A DNA stretch of 64,000 nucleotides, taken from the NCBI RefSeq assembly GCF_012849555.1, contig NZ_CP051685.1, positions 1,178,001 through 1,242,000 on the forward strand, read 5' to 3'. The notes below the pieces were generated by a model, which was given only the letters and a program-made list of their open reading frames with translations, did no database searches and was not told where the DNA came from. Made by a program: the position numbers and the translations under genes. Origin of the DNA: Massilia forsythiae. GTDB taxonomy: Bacteria; Pseudomonadota; Gammaproteobacteria; Burkholderiales; Burkholderiaceae_D. Below are positions 40,742 through 49,009 of this stretch, piece by piece (the first letter of the stretch is position 1; each line of letters starts with the position of its first letter).

Positions 40742-43700
40742 ATGAGAGACATGCACGGCACCCTCGAACTGCTGACCGATCGCCTGCGCCACCATGCGCA
40801 GGCCGCGCCGGAGCGCCTGGCCTACACCTTCCTGCGCGACGACGGCAAGATCGACGAGATCACCTACGGCCAGCTGGAGCAGCGCGCCTCGCGCATGGCG
40901 CGCGCCCTCGCCGAGCGCGCCGCGCCCGGTTCGCGCGCGCTGCTGCTGTACCCGGCCGGGCTGGAGTTCATCGTCGTCTACCTGGCCTGCCAGCTGGCCG
41001 GCCTGATCGCCGTGCCGGCCACGATCCCGCATAAAAGCCGCGCCTCGCGCCGGCTGCGCGCCCTGCTCGAGGATGCCGACCCGGCCCTGATCCTGACCCG
41101 CGTCGACAGCGAGAGCGCGATCAAGGCCAGCCTGTCCCTCGTCGACGCCGCCCACCGCGCCGTCCTGACCACCGACGCACTGGAACCGACCTACACGGCC
41201 ACGCCGCTGCCGCCGGTCGATCCGGACGCGATCGCCTTCCTGCAATACACCTCGGGCTCGACCGCGCTGCCGAAAGGCGTCGAGGTCACTCACCGCAACA
41301 TCGCCAGCAACGTCGAATCGATCCGCAACGGCTTCGGCTTCACGCCGGACACCGTGATGGTCAGCTGGCTGCCGCTGTTCCACGACATGGGCCTGATCGG
41401 CAGCGTGGTCTCGCCGCTGCACGTCGGCTTCCACTGCGTGCTGATGGCGCCGGCGGCCTTTTTGAAAAATCCGCTGGCGTGGCTGCAGGCCATCTCGCGC
41501 TACCGCGGCACCTGCGCCGGCGCGCCCAACTTCGGCTGGGACTACTGCGCGCGCCGTGTCCAGGACAGCCAGAAGGCCGGGCTCGACCTGTCCAGCCTGA
41601 AGGTCGCCTACAACGGTTCCGAGCCGGTGCGCGCCGCCACGCTGCGCGCCTTCGTCGACGCCTTTGCCGCCTGCGGCATGCGCGACACCATGCTGTTCCC
41701 GTGCTACGGCATGGCCGAGACCACGCTGTTCGTCAGCGGCGGGCCGATCGAGACCGCGCCGGTGGTCATGACGGTGAGTAAATCCCTGCTCGAAGGGAAC
41801 CAGATCCGCAACGCCGCCCCGGACGACGAGGATGCGCGCGAGATCGTCAGCTCGGGCCGCATCGGCAGCGGCACCCGGGTCGCGATCGTCGATCCGGAAA
41901 CGCACCTGCCGGTGTCGAACTGGCGCGTCGGCGAGATCTGGGTCAGCGGCCCGAGCGTGACGCGCGGCTACTGGATGCGCCCGGACGTGACCGAGGCCAC
42001 CTTCGGCGCGCGCCTGGCCAAGACGGACGAAGGCCCGTTCCTGCGCACCGGCGACCTCGGCTTCATCCGCGACGGCGAGCTGTTCATCACCGGCCGCTTG
42101 AAGGACCTGATCATCATCAACGGCCGCAACGTCTATCCGCAGGACGTCGAGGAAGTCATCGAGCGCGCCATCGACTTCATCGAGCCGAACATGTGCGCCG
42201 CGTTCTCGGTCGAGATCCAGGGCCAGGAACGGCTGGCGATCGTGGCCGAGGCCAACCGCAGCCTGGTGCGCGCCGCCCAGCACGCCCAGAAGACCGAGCA
42301 CCCGCACACCACCGACGCCTACCTGGCGCAGATCGAGGCCAGCGCGCGCGCCATCACCAGCGTGATCTCGCAGCAGTTCGACGTGTCGGTGTCGTCGATC
42401 GTGTTCGTGCGGCCGGGCAGCTTCCCGCGCACCACCAGCGGCAAGGTGCAGCGCTCGCGCTGCAAGGAACTGGCGCTGCTGGGCCAGCTGGAACTGGTGT
42501 GGGTGATGCCGGGCAGCCTGTTCGACCGCCGCAGCATCCATGCCGACGCCGACGTCCCGGCCGCGCCGGCGCTGCCGGCCACCCCGGCCGCGCCGGCTGC
42601 CGAGGCGCCGGCCGCCCTTGACGCGCCCGATGCGCCCGCGTCCGCGCCGGGCACCGACGCCGCCGGCAGCCGCGCCCGCGCCGACGCCATGATCGCCTGG
42701 CTGCGCCAGTACGCCGAGCGCCGCATCAATTCGCGCGTGATCGACGAGCGCCGCACGGTGCCGCCGTACGTCGTGCTCGATCTCGGCAACCAGGGCTTCT
42801 TCGGCCTGCAGGCGCCGCTGCAATACGGCGGGCGCGACCTCGCCACCGTCGACCTGATGCGCGTGCTGGAACAGCTGGCCGCGGTCGACATGACGGTGGC
42901 CACCATGGTCGGCGTGCACAACGGCCTGGGCATCCGCCCGCTGCTGCGCTTCGCTGCGCCGGCACTGCGCGAACGCCTGCTGCCGGCGCTGGCCAGCGGC
43001 CGCCAGATGGCCTCGTTCGGCCTGACCGAGCCCGACGCCGGCTCGAACCCGATGGCGCTGCGCGCCAGCGCCATGCGCACCGAGGGCGGCTGGCGCGTCA
43101 GCGGCGAAAAGCAGTGGATCGGCCTGGCCTCGTGGGCCGGCGTGACCACCGTGTTCGCCAAGGCGACCGACGCGGGCGGCGCCCCGCTCGGCATCAGCGC
43201 CATCACCGTCGAAGCCGACAACCCGGGCCTGGTGCAGGGACCGGAATCGCTGACCATGGGCATGCGCGGCATGGTGCAGAACACGGTGTTCCTGGAAGAC
43301 GCCTTCGTCCCCGACGGCGCCATGCTGCTGTCTCCGGGCGAGGGCATGGAAGTGGCGCGCGACGCCATGCTGTTCAGCCGCCTGGGCATCGGCGGCATCT
43401 GCGTCGGCGCCATGAAGCGCTGCGCCCAGCTGATGGCGCGCTACGCGGCGCGGCGCGACATCGCCACCGGCAAGCTGGCCGCCAATCCGGTGACGGTGGC
43501 GCGCCTGCAGGGACTCGGTTCCAGCATCTTCGCGGTGGAAGCGCTGGTATACGCCATCGCCGGGCAAGTCGACCAGGGCGCGGCTGCCCCGGCCGAAGCC
43601 TACCTGGCCTGCAAGACCGCCGCCACCGAGGCGCTCGGCAGCGCCGCCGACCAACTGGTGCAGATGCTGGGCGGGCGCGGCTACATCGAGACCAACGCGG

Positions 43701-44629
43701 CGCCGCAGATCCTGCGCGACGCGCGCGTGCTGCGCATCCTGGAAGGCCCGACCGAGACCCTGTACGCGCACCTGGGCGCCTCGGCTTCGCATGCGGGCGG
43801 GCCGGTGGAAAGCTACCTGGGCGAGACGCTCGGACGCCCGGCGCTGGCCGCCGAACTGGGCGCCGCCATCGCGCGCGTGCGCGCCGCCGCGGACGGCGGC
43901 GCGCGCCTGTTCCCGACCCAGGCCGCGCTCGGCCAGTGGCTCGACTACCGCCTGGGCGAGCTGACCGCGCGCGCCTTCTTGCTGGCGGCCGCCGAACGCA
44001 AGCAGCTCGACGGGCCGTGCGACCAGCAGGCCGCCAGCGACGCCGTGGCCTGGGCGCGCCGCCGCTTCAGCGCGCTGGCCCAGGAACTGGTGGCGGAAAT
44101 GGCCGCCAACCGTCCGCACAACGCCGCCGACGCGCTGCTGGCCATGGTCGACGGCTATGCCGCCGCCATCGGCGACATCGACCAGCGCCTGCCGGGCGAA
44201 ACCCAGTTCATGGACCCGCTGCTGCGGCGCGACGGCGGCGCCGCGCGCCATGCGGCCCAGCACCTGCCGCGCCAGGCGCAGCAGCAGGGCCAAGCCGACG
44301 GCACGGCCGGCGTGGAAGACAGCGTGGCAAACGATGCCGGCGGTGGCGGCGCACCGGATGCCGCGGCAGCGGGCGCTTCCGCCGCCACGCGCGCCGTGGT
44401 GCACGAGTGCGTGATGCGCTGGCTGCGTTCGGAAGCGCGGCGCGACGTGGTGCAGCTCGACGACGACACGCCGTTCACCACGCTCGGCATGGACTCGCTG
44501 GCCACCGCCACCATCGCGGTCGACCTCGAGCAGCAGCTGGGCATGGCGATCCTGCCGGAACTGCTGTTCGACTACCAGAGCGTGGAACTGCTGGCCGCCT
44601 TTATCGACAGCCAGCGCGCGCGCCCGTAA
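40742..44629 (+). CDS. Fatty acyl-AMP ligase / acyl-CoA dehydrogenase / ACP fusion
   Basis: 1295 residues from ATG 40742, 11 bases after the synthase gene. Residues about 1-590 are a fatty acyl-AMP ligase (YTSGSTALPKGVEVTH, PCYGMAETTLFVSGGP, FPRTTSGKVQRSRCKELA). About 650-1040 are an acyl-CoA dehydrogenase (FGLTEPDAGSNPMALRAS, RILEGPTETLYAHLG). About 1225-1290 are an acyl carrier protein with the phosphopantetheine serine S1252 in LGMDSLATATI. An Ala/Pro linker joins the first two. The order implies activation of a fatty acid, loading on the ACP, and introduction of a double bond before transfer to the neighbouring synthase. Tambjamine-type pathways use comparable separate enzymes. Confidence 0.93.
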   Translation: MRDMHGTLELLTDRLRHHAQAAPERLAYTFLRDDGKIDEITYGQLEQRASRMARALAERAAPGSRALLLYPAGLEFIVVYLACQLAGLIAVPATIPHKSRASRRLRALLEDADPALILTRVDSESAIKASLSLVDAAHRAVLTTDALEPTYTATPLPPVDPDAIAFLQYTSGSTALPKGVEVTHRNIASNVESIRNGFGFTPDTVMVSWLPLFHDMGLIGSVVSPLHVGFHCVLMAPAAFLKNPLAWLQAISRYRGTCAGAPNFGWDYCARRVQDSQKAGLDLSSLKVAYNGSEPVRAATLRAFVDAFAACGMRDTMLFPCYGMAETTLFVSGGPIETAPVVMTVSKSLLEGNQIRNAAPDDEDAREIVSSGRIGSGTRVAIVDPETHLPVSNWRVGEIWVSGPSVTRGYWMRPDVTEATFGARLAKTDEGPFLRTGDLGFIRDGELFITGRLKDLIIINGRNVYPQDVEEVIERAIDFIEPNMCAAFSVEIQGQERLAIVAEANRSLVRAAQHAQKTEHPHTTDAYLAQIEASARAITSVISQQFDVSVSSIVFVRPGSFPRTTSGKVQRSRCKELALLGQLELVWVMPGSLFDRRSIHADADVPAAPALPATPAAPAAEAPAALDAPDAPASAPGTDAAGSRARADAMIAWLRQYAERRINSRVIDERRTVPPYVVLDLGNQGFFGLQAPLQYGGRDLATVDLMRVLEQLAAVDMTVATMVGVHNGLGIRPLLRFAAPALRERLLPALASGRQMASFGLTEPDAGSNPMALRASAMRTEGGWRVSGEKQWIGLASWAGVTTVFAKATDAGGAPLGISAITVEADNPGLVQGPESLTMGMRGMVQNTVFLEDAFVPDGAMLLSPGEGMEVARDAMLFSRLGIGGICVGAMKRCAQLMARYAARRDIATGKLAANPVTVARLQGLGSSIFAVEALVYAIAGQVDQGAAAPAEAYLACKTAATEALGSAADQLVQMLGGRGYIETNAAPQILRDARVLRILEGPTETLYAHLGASASHAGGPVESYLGETLGRPALAAELGAAIARVRAAADGGARLFPTQAALGQWLDYRLGELTARAFLLAAAERKQLDGPCDQQAASDAVAWARRRFSALAQELVAEMAANRPHNAADALLAMVDGYAAAIGDIDQRLPGETQFMDPLLRRDGGAARHAAQHLPRQAQQQGQADGTAGVEDSVANDAGGGGAPDAAAAGASAATRAVVHECVMRWLRSEARRDVVQLDDDTPFTTLGMDSLATATIAVDLEQQLGMAILPELLFDYQSVELLAAFIDSQRARP

Positions 44630-44635
44630 GCCGCC

Positions 44636-45259
44636 ATGGCAGACGGCAGTCGCGCAGGGACAGGGCAAAGCGCAGGGCAAGGCCCAGGCATCCTGGACCG
44701 CATCGGGCGCATCGTGCCGGCGCGGCTGCAGGCCCGGCCGCGCCAGCGCCGCGCGGCGCGCGACCTGGCGCTGCTGGCCGGCCTGACGGCGCTCAGCGCG
44801 CCGCTGCTGGCGCTGCTGTACCACCTGCTCGGCTTCGACGCCGCCGGCGCGGTGGTGCTGGGCGGCGGCGCCGCGATGGTGGCGGCGCCGTTCGCCCTGC
44901 GCGCCGGCCTGCCGCTGCCCCTGGCGCGCGACCAGTTCGTCGGCGCGCTGTACCTGCTGAAAGTCTGGCTGGCGCTGCACCTGGGCGGCATCGGCGCGCC
45001 GACCGTGTCCTGGTTCGCGCTGTGCCCGATGGTGGCGCTGCTGCTCGGCGGCGTGCGCGCCGGCCTGGCGTGGGGCGCCATCGTGGTGCCGACGCTGGCG
45101 GTGCTGTTCGCCGCCGGCCGCCATGCCGGCGTCCTGCCCCTGCATCCGATCGACGATGCAGGGCTGCTGCAGCTGGCCGGCGCGCTCGGCCTGGTGGTGC
45201 TGGCGTCGATCGTCGTGGCGCTGGCGTGCGCCGGCGGCGGCGTGCACGCCGACGATTGA
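44636..45259 (+). CDS. Small six-TM membrane protein homologous to the GGDEF-EAL sensor domain
   Basis: 207 residues, starting 6 bases after the fusion gene. After a basic 45-residue cytoplasmic start it is nearly all membrane helices. It aligns along its length with the membrane domain of the GGDEF-GGDEF-EAL protein. Shared points in order are ALS-P, Y-LGF-AA, VAPF-LR, LAR--F, LGG--APT--W, LGGV and HP--D--LL. No catalytic domain is attached. It may bind the same ligand as the sensor, act as a transporter or immunity-like partner for the product, or modulate the sensor by pairing with it. The homology is seen in the sequences; the role is inference. Confidence 0.85.
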   Translation: MADGSRAGTGQSAGQGPGILDRIGRIVPARLQARPRQRRAARDLALLAGLTALSAPLLALLYHLLGFDAAGAVVLGGGAAMVAAPFALRAGLPLPLARDQFVGALYLLKVWLALHLGGIGAPTVSWFALCPMVALLLGGVRAGLAWGAIVVPTLAVLFAAGRHAGVLPLHPIDDAGLLQLAGALGLVVLASIVVALACAGGGVHADD

Positions 45260-45283
45260 TCGGCGGCCGCCTGCGCGGCAAGT

Positions 45284-45652
45284 TCAACGCATCGAATGCA
45301 GGCCGATCATGTTGCCCTCGGTATCGTTCACGAGGGCGATATGGCCGTATTTCCCTATCGAAAACTTGTCCTTGACCACCTTGCCGCCGGCGCCGGCCAC
45401 CCTGCCCGCCTGCTCGGCGCAATCCTCGCAGCCGAAATACACCAGCACGCTGTTGGCGCCCGGTTCGAAGCCCGGCATGCGCACCAGCGCGCCGGCCGCG
45501 CCGGCGCCGTTCGATTGCATCGGGAAGGTCCACATCTCGATATCGGGCGCATCCAGCGCTTCCAGTTGCGCCGGCAGCACGGTTTCATAAAAGGCGCGGG
45601 CGCGCGCCATGTCCTGCACGTAGATCTCGAACCAGACGACCGGGTTGTTCAT
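45284..45652 (-). CDS. VOC-family (glyoxalase/dioxygenase fold) protein
   Basis: 122 residues from ATG 45652, preceded by GAGGA six bases upstream. It has the two beta-alpha-beta-beta-beta halves of the VOC fold (VVWFEIYVQDMARARAFYET; AGGKVVKDKFSIGKYGHIAL; NDTEGNMIGLHS). Members include glyoxalases, bleomycin-binding proteins and dioxygenases; the substrate cannot be told. It is convergent with the signalling operon, 24 bases away. Confidence 0.9.
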   Translation of the reverse strand: MNNPVVWFEIYVQDMARARAFYETVLPAQLEALDAPDIEMWTFPMQSNGAGAAGALVRMPGFEPGANSVLVYFGCEDCAEQAGRVAGAGGKVVKDKFSIGKYGHIALVNDTEGNMIGLHSMR

Positions 45653-45775
45653 GGGGGATCCTCGCAAAAAGTGGCGGAAGCCGCGACGCGGCCACGGCGA
45701 ACGGTGCACCTCGTGATGCAGCGCTACTTTAGGCGATAGATCAAAGCGGAGTTTGCGTTTGCTCAATACCAAATG

Positions 45776-45901
45776 CGTCGTCCCCGCGAAGGCGGGGACC
45801 CATACTGAGCAAAAGAATTTGGTACCCAGAAGCAACCAGAATGCTTCAAAAACACCAACTTGGGACACTCAGCATGGGTCCCCGCCTTCGCGGGGACGAC
45901 G
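45776..45901. repeat. Pair of inverted REP-like elements
   Basis: CGTCGTCCCCGCGAAGGCGG with a further 15 matching bases (45776-45810) is repeated in reverse orientation at 45867-45901 with few mismatches. Each copy is itself a CCCCGC/GCGGGG hairpin. A partial third copy (GCGCCTTCGCGGGGA) lies near 45938. Such elements are dispersed extragenic palindromes in many proteobacteria. Confidence 0.85.
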
Positions 45902-45951
45902 GTCTTTAGGCCATCAATACTATCTTGGACACTAGTGCGCCTTCGCGGGGA

Positions 45952-45978
45952 GTCGTTTCAGGCAATGCCTGGAACGAC
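45952..45978. repeat. Strong imperfect palindrome beside the REP pair
   Basis: GTCGTT-T-CAGGCA pairs with TGCCTG-G-AACGAC around a single central base, allowing one T-G pair. It sits downstream of the old yellow enzyme gene and could act as a transcription end hairpin, though no T-run follows on that strand. Confidence 0.5.
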
Positions 45979-46022
45979 GCCCAGTGTTTTCGACTCGCCT
46001 GAACAAGGTCAGAGTACCGGAC

Positions 46023-47135
46023 TCAAGCCGCCTGCTGCAGGCTCGGATAATCCGTATAGCCTTCCTCGCCGAAGGTATAGAAGGTCTGCGGATTCGGCGT
46101 ATTCAGCGGCGCGTTGCGCGCCAGGCGCTGCACCAGGTCCGGGTTGGCGATGTACAGCCGGCCGAAGGCGACCGCGTCGGCCGCGCCCGATTCCACCGCC
46201 GCCAATGCCATCTCGCGGTCATAGCCGTTGTTGGCGATGTAGGTACCCTTGAAGGCCGTGCGCGCCCAGGCGAAGTCGAAGCCGGGCACGTCGCGCGCGC
46301 CGCCGGTTTCGCCCTCGACGAAGTGGATGAAGGCGATGCCGCGCGCGTTCAGCTGCTCGACCAGGTAGCCGAACACCGCCTGCGGGTCGCTGTCGCGGAT
46401 GTCGTTCGACGGCGTCACTGGCGACAGGCGGATGCCGACCCGGCCGGCGCCGATCTCGGCCGCCACCGCATCCACCACCTCGAGCGCGAAGCGGGCGCGG
46501 TTCTCGACCGAGCCGCCGTAATTGTCGGTGCGCTGGTTGGCGCCGTCGCGCAGGAACTGGTCGACCAGGTAGCCGTTGGCGCCATGGATCTCGACGCCGT
46601 CGAAGCCGGCGCGGATGGCATTGGCGGCGCCGCGGCGGAACTCGTCGACCACCTGGCGGATGTCATCGAGGCTCAGTTCGCGCGGGGTGGGCGCGTCCAG
46701 CTTGCCCTTGTGGGTGTAGGCGAGCGTTTCCGGACGCAGCGCCGACGGGCCGATCGGCTGCGCGCCGCCGGTCAGTTCCGGGTGGGTGATGCGGCCGACG
46801 TGCCAGATCTGCGCCACGATCTTCGAGCCGGCTGCATGCACGGCGGCGGTGATCGGCTTCCAGCCTTCGACCTGCGCGTCCGAGTAGATGCCCGGCGTCG
46901 CCATGTAGCCCTTGCCGAGCGGCGAGACCTGCGTGCCTTCGCTGATGATCAGGCCGGCATTGCTGCGCTGGCGGTAGTACTCGACGTTCATCGGGCTGCC
47001 CGGGACGTCGCCGGCGGCTTCGTCGGCGCGGCTGCGGGTGAGCGGCGCCATCACGACGCGGTTGGCGACGTCGATGTCGCCGATGCGGGTCGGCTGGAAC
47101 AGCAGGGGCTGGGCATGGTTCGAAACATCGGTCAT
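46023..47135 (-). CDS. nemA: Old yellow enzyme family NADH:flavin oxidoreductase (NemA-like)
   Basis: 370 residues, usual length. FMN-binding and active-site motifs are clear: NRVVMAPLTRSRA, IWHVGRITHPE, HGANGYLVDQFLRDGANQRT and DNYGGSVENRARF. This enzyme class reduces alpha,beta-unsaturated carbonyls, N-ethylmaleimide and nitro compounds with NAD(P)H. It is divergent from a LysR regulator across about 160 bases, an arrangement typical of inducible flavin reductases. Confidence 0.93.
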   Translation of the reverse strand: MTDVSNHAQPLLFQPTRIGDIDVANRVVMAPLTRSRADEAAGDVPGSPMNVEYYRQRSNAGLIISEGTQVSPLGKGYMATPGIYSDAQVEGWKPITAAVHAAGSKIVAQIWHVGRITHPELTGGAQPIGPSALRPETLAYTHKGKLDAPTPRELSLDDIRQVVDEFRRGAANAIRAGFDGVEIHGANGYLVDQFLRDGANQRTDNYGGSVENRARFALEVVDAVAAEIGAGRVGIRLSPVTPSNDIRDSDPQAVFGYLVEQLNARGIAFIHFVEGETGGARDVPGFDFAWARTAFKGTYIANNGYDREMALAAVESGAADAVAFGRLYIANPDLVQRLARNAPLNTPNPQTFYTFGEEGYTDYPSLQQAA

Positions 47136-47293
47136 GGTAAAACCTTTCTGGAAATGTGAAGGGGCCGCGTCGGTCGCTGTCGCGACGTAGCGGCCCCGTG
47201 CAATGAAGCCATTATGCCCATTCCCGGCCGGATGGAATAGGCGGCGCCGGTGATATGATTTATTCCTGACAGGACTGAATCGAAGGAGCCGCC

Positions 47294-48223
47294 ATGGACC
47301 GCCTGCGCTTGATGGAAACCTTTTGCCGGGTCGTGGAAAGCGGCAGCTTCTCGGCGGTGGCGCGCGAGGAAATGACCACCCAGTCGGCCATCAGCAAGCA
47401 GGTGCAGGCGCTGGAGAACCAGCTCGGCGCCAGGCTGCTGGTGCGCTCGACGCGCAGCCATTCGCTGACCGAGGCCGGCCAGCTGTACTACGAGCGCTGC
47501 CGGCAGGTGCTCGACACGCTGGAAGAAGCGCGCATCGAAGTGCGGCGCGCCGAGCACGACATCTCGGGCCTGCTGCGGGTGTCGGCGCCGGCGGCGTTCG
47601 GGCGCCAGCACATCGTGCCGCGCCTGCAGGGTTTCTACGACCGCTATCCGAACATCCGCATCGACCTGGTGCTCGACGACAGCTTCGTCGACCTGGTCGC
47701 GGCCGGCGTCGACGTCGCCTTCCGGGTCGGCGAACTGAAGGACAGCCGCCTGGTGGCGCGCCGCATCGGCACCGCCCACCGCGCCGCGCTGGCCGCGCCC
47801 GCCTACCTGGCGCGCCATGGCGAGCCGCAGCATCCGAGCGAGCTGCAGGGGCACCAGTGCGTCCTGTACACGGGTCTCTCGAGCATCAACGAATGGGTGT
47901 TCATGGACCAGGACGGCGCGCCGCTGACGGTCAAGGTCGACGGCCGCTTCCTTTCCAACAGTTCGGAAGCGACGCGCCAGGCCGTGTGCGAGGGCCTGGG
48001 CATCAGCTACTCGACCCTGTGGGTGTACGGGCCGGACATCCGCGCCGGCCGCGTCAAGCCGATCCTGACGCGTTATAAACTCCCGCCGCTGCCGCTGAAC
48101 GTGGTGTTCCAGCCGGCGCGGCGGCCGTCGCTGAAGGTCAACCGCTTCGTGGCGTATTTTGCCGACGCCTTCGGGCAGGATGCCGATATCGCGGCGATGC
48201 TGGATCAGGACGCGGCCGGATGA
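47294..48223 (+). CDS. LysR-family transcriptional regulator
   Basis: 309 residues. The winged helix-turn-helix is at the N-terminus (FSAVAREEMTTQSAISKQVQ then ALENQLGARLLVRS). A periplasmic-binding-like effector domain follows (DISGLLRVSAPAAFGRQHIV). AAGGAG precedes the ATG. Divergent orientation to the old yellow enzyme gene makes that gene the likely target. The effector is unknown. Confidence 0.95.
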   Translation: MDRLRLMETFCRVVESGSFSAVAREEMTTQSAISKQVQALENQLGARLLVRSTRSHSLTEAGQLYYERCRQVLDTLEEARIEVRRAEHDISGLLRVSAPAAFGRQHIVPRLQGFYDRYPNIRIDLVLDDSFVDLVAAGVDVAFRVGELKDSRLVARRIGTAHRAALAAPAYLARHGEPQHPSELQGHQCVLYTGLSSINEWVFMDQDGAPLTVKVDGRFLSNSSEATRQAVCEGLGISYSTLWVYGPDIRAGRVKPILTRYKLPPLPLNVVFQPARRPSLKVNRFVAYFADAFGQDADIAAMLDQDAAG

Positions 48224-48284
48224 TGGTCGCCGCTGCCCCGCCGGGCGTTGTAGGATGACGGCAAATCAACAACCGATTCCCGCC

Positions 48285-48875
48285 ATGACTTCTTGCTCCT
48301 TGCACCCGGCACGGCTGCTCGCCGGCTTCCTGCTGTCGCTAAGCGTCGCCGGCGCCGCCCTTGCCGCCGCTGCCGTGCCGGCAACCCCCGCCGTCACGCC
48401 CATCGCCAGCCTCGACGTGCCGCGCTACATGGGCACCTGGTATGAGATCGCCAAGTACCCGAACCGCTTCCAGAAAGACTGCGCCAGCGACACCAGCGCC
48501 ACCTACAGCCTGCAGCCGGACAGGACGGTGGAGGTGCTGAACCGCTGCCGCCGCGCCGACGGCCGGCTCGACACCGCGGTCGGCAGCGCGCGCCAGAGCG
48601 GCGCGCCCGATTCGCCCAAGCTGAAAGTGCGCTTCGCACCGCGCTGGCTGTCGTTCCTGCCGATGGTGTGGGGCGACTACTGGGTGATCGACCTCGACCC
48701 CGCCTACCAGCTGGCGGCGGTGAGCGAGCCCACGCGCGAGTTCCTGTGGATCCTGGCGCGCACGCCGAACGTGCCGAAGCCGGCCTACGATGCCCTGCTG
48801 GCGCGGCTGGCGCGCCAGGGTTTCGACGTGTCGAAGATCGCGCCGACCAGGCAGGCCGCCGACCCGGCCCGCTGA
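48285..48875 (+). CDS. blc: Lipocalin family protein (Blc-like)
   Basis: 196 residues from ATG 48285; an earlier ATG at 48255 has no better ribosome site. A Sec signal peptide (LLAGFLLSLSVAGAALA) has no lipobox cysteine, unlike E. coli Blc, so it is predicted to be soluble in the periplasm. Lipocalin motifs are strong: RYMGTWYEIAKYPNRFQKDC, WGDYWVIDLDPAYQLAAVSE, EFLWILARTP. It binds small lipids or hydrophobic ligands. Confidence 0.92.
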   Translation: MTSCSLHPARLLAGFLLSLSVAGAALAAAAVPATPAVTPIASLDVPRYMGTWYEIAKYPNRFQKDCASDTSATYSLQPDRTVEVLNRCRRADGRLDTAVGSARQSGAPDSPKLKVRFAPRWLSFLPMVWGDYWVIDLDPAYQLAAVSEPTREFLWILARTPNVPKPAYDALLARLARQGFDVSKIAPTRQAADPAR

Positions 48876-48948
48876 CCCCTGCGCCGCCGCGTGCCGGCAA
48901 CGCTGCGCGGCATCGACGCCACAAAGGCTTGCCAAGGCGCGCGGGTTT

Positions 48949-48995
48949 GAGGATCATCCATATTTCAAATATATAAATTATTTGGATCGTTCCTC
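48949..48995. promoter_or_regulatory. AT-rich inverted repeat upstream of the AraC-type gene
   Basis: GAGGA...ATCCA at the left arm (48949-48960) is mirrored by TGGAT...TCCTC at the right arm (48983-48995) around an AT-rich centre. It lies 15 bases before the regulator start and stands out from GC-rich surroundings. Likely a promoter/operator. Confidence 0.4.
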
Positions 48996-49009
48996 ATGAG
49001 GCGCCTGTC

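Larger units (their letters stand above)
45653..46022. other. Intergenic region rich in repeats
   Basis: 370 bases between the VOC gene and the old yellow enzyme gene. It holds the two inverted REP-like units, a partial third unit and the adjacent palindrome. No gene is supported; short ORFs translate the REP units (VPAKAGTH, WVPAFAGTT), a well-known artefact. Confidence 0.7.

Noticed and set aside
39635..45247. A 1870-codon minus-strand ORF opposite the synthase/ligase operon
   Set aside because: It mirrors the GC-rich codons of the recognisable plus-strand enzymes, is His/Arg/Gln-rich and has no family features.
45753..45935. A small ORF with VPAKAGTH and upstream extension of the VOC gene with WVPAFAGTT
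   Set aside because: These peptides are translations of REP-like repeats. The VOC gene has a clear start with a ribosome site at 45652.
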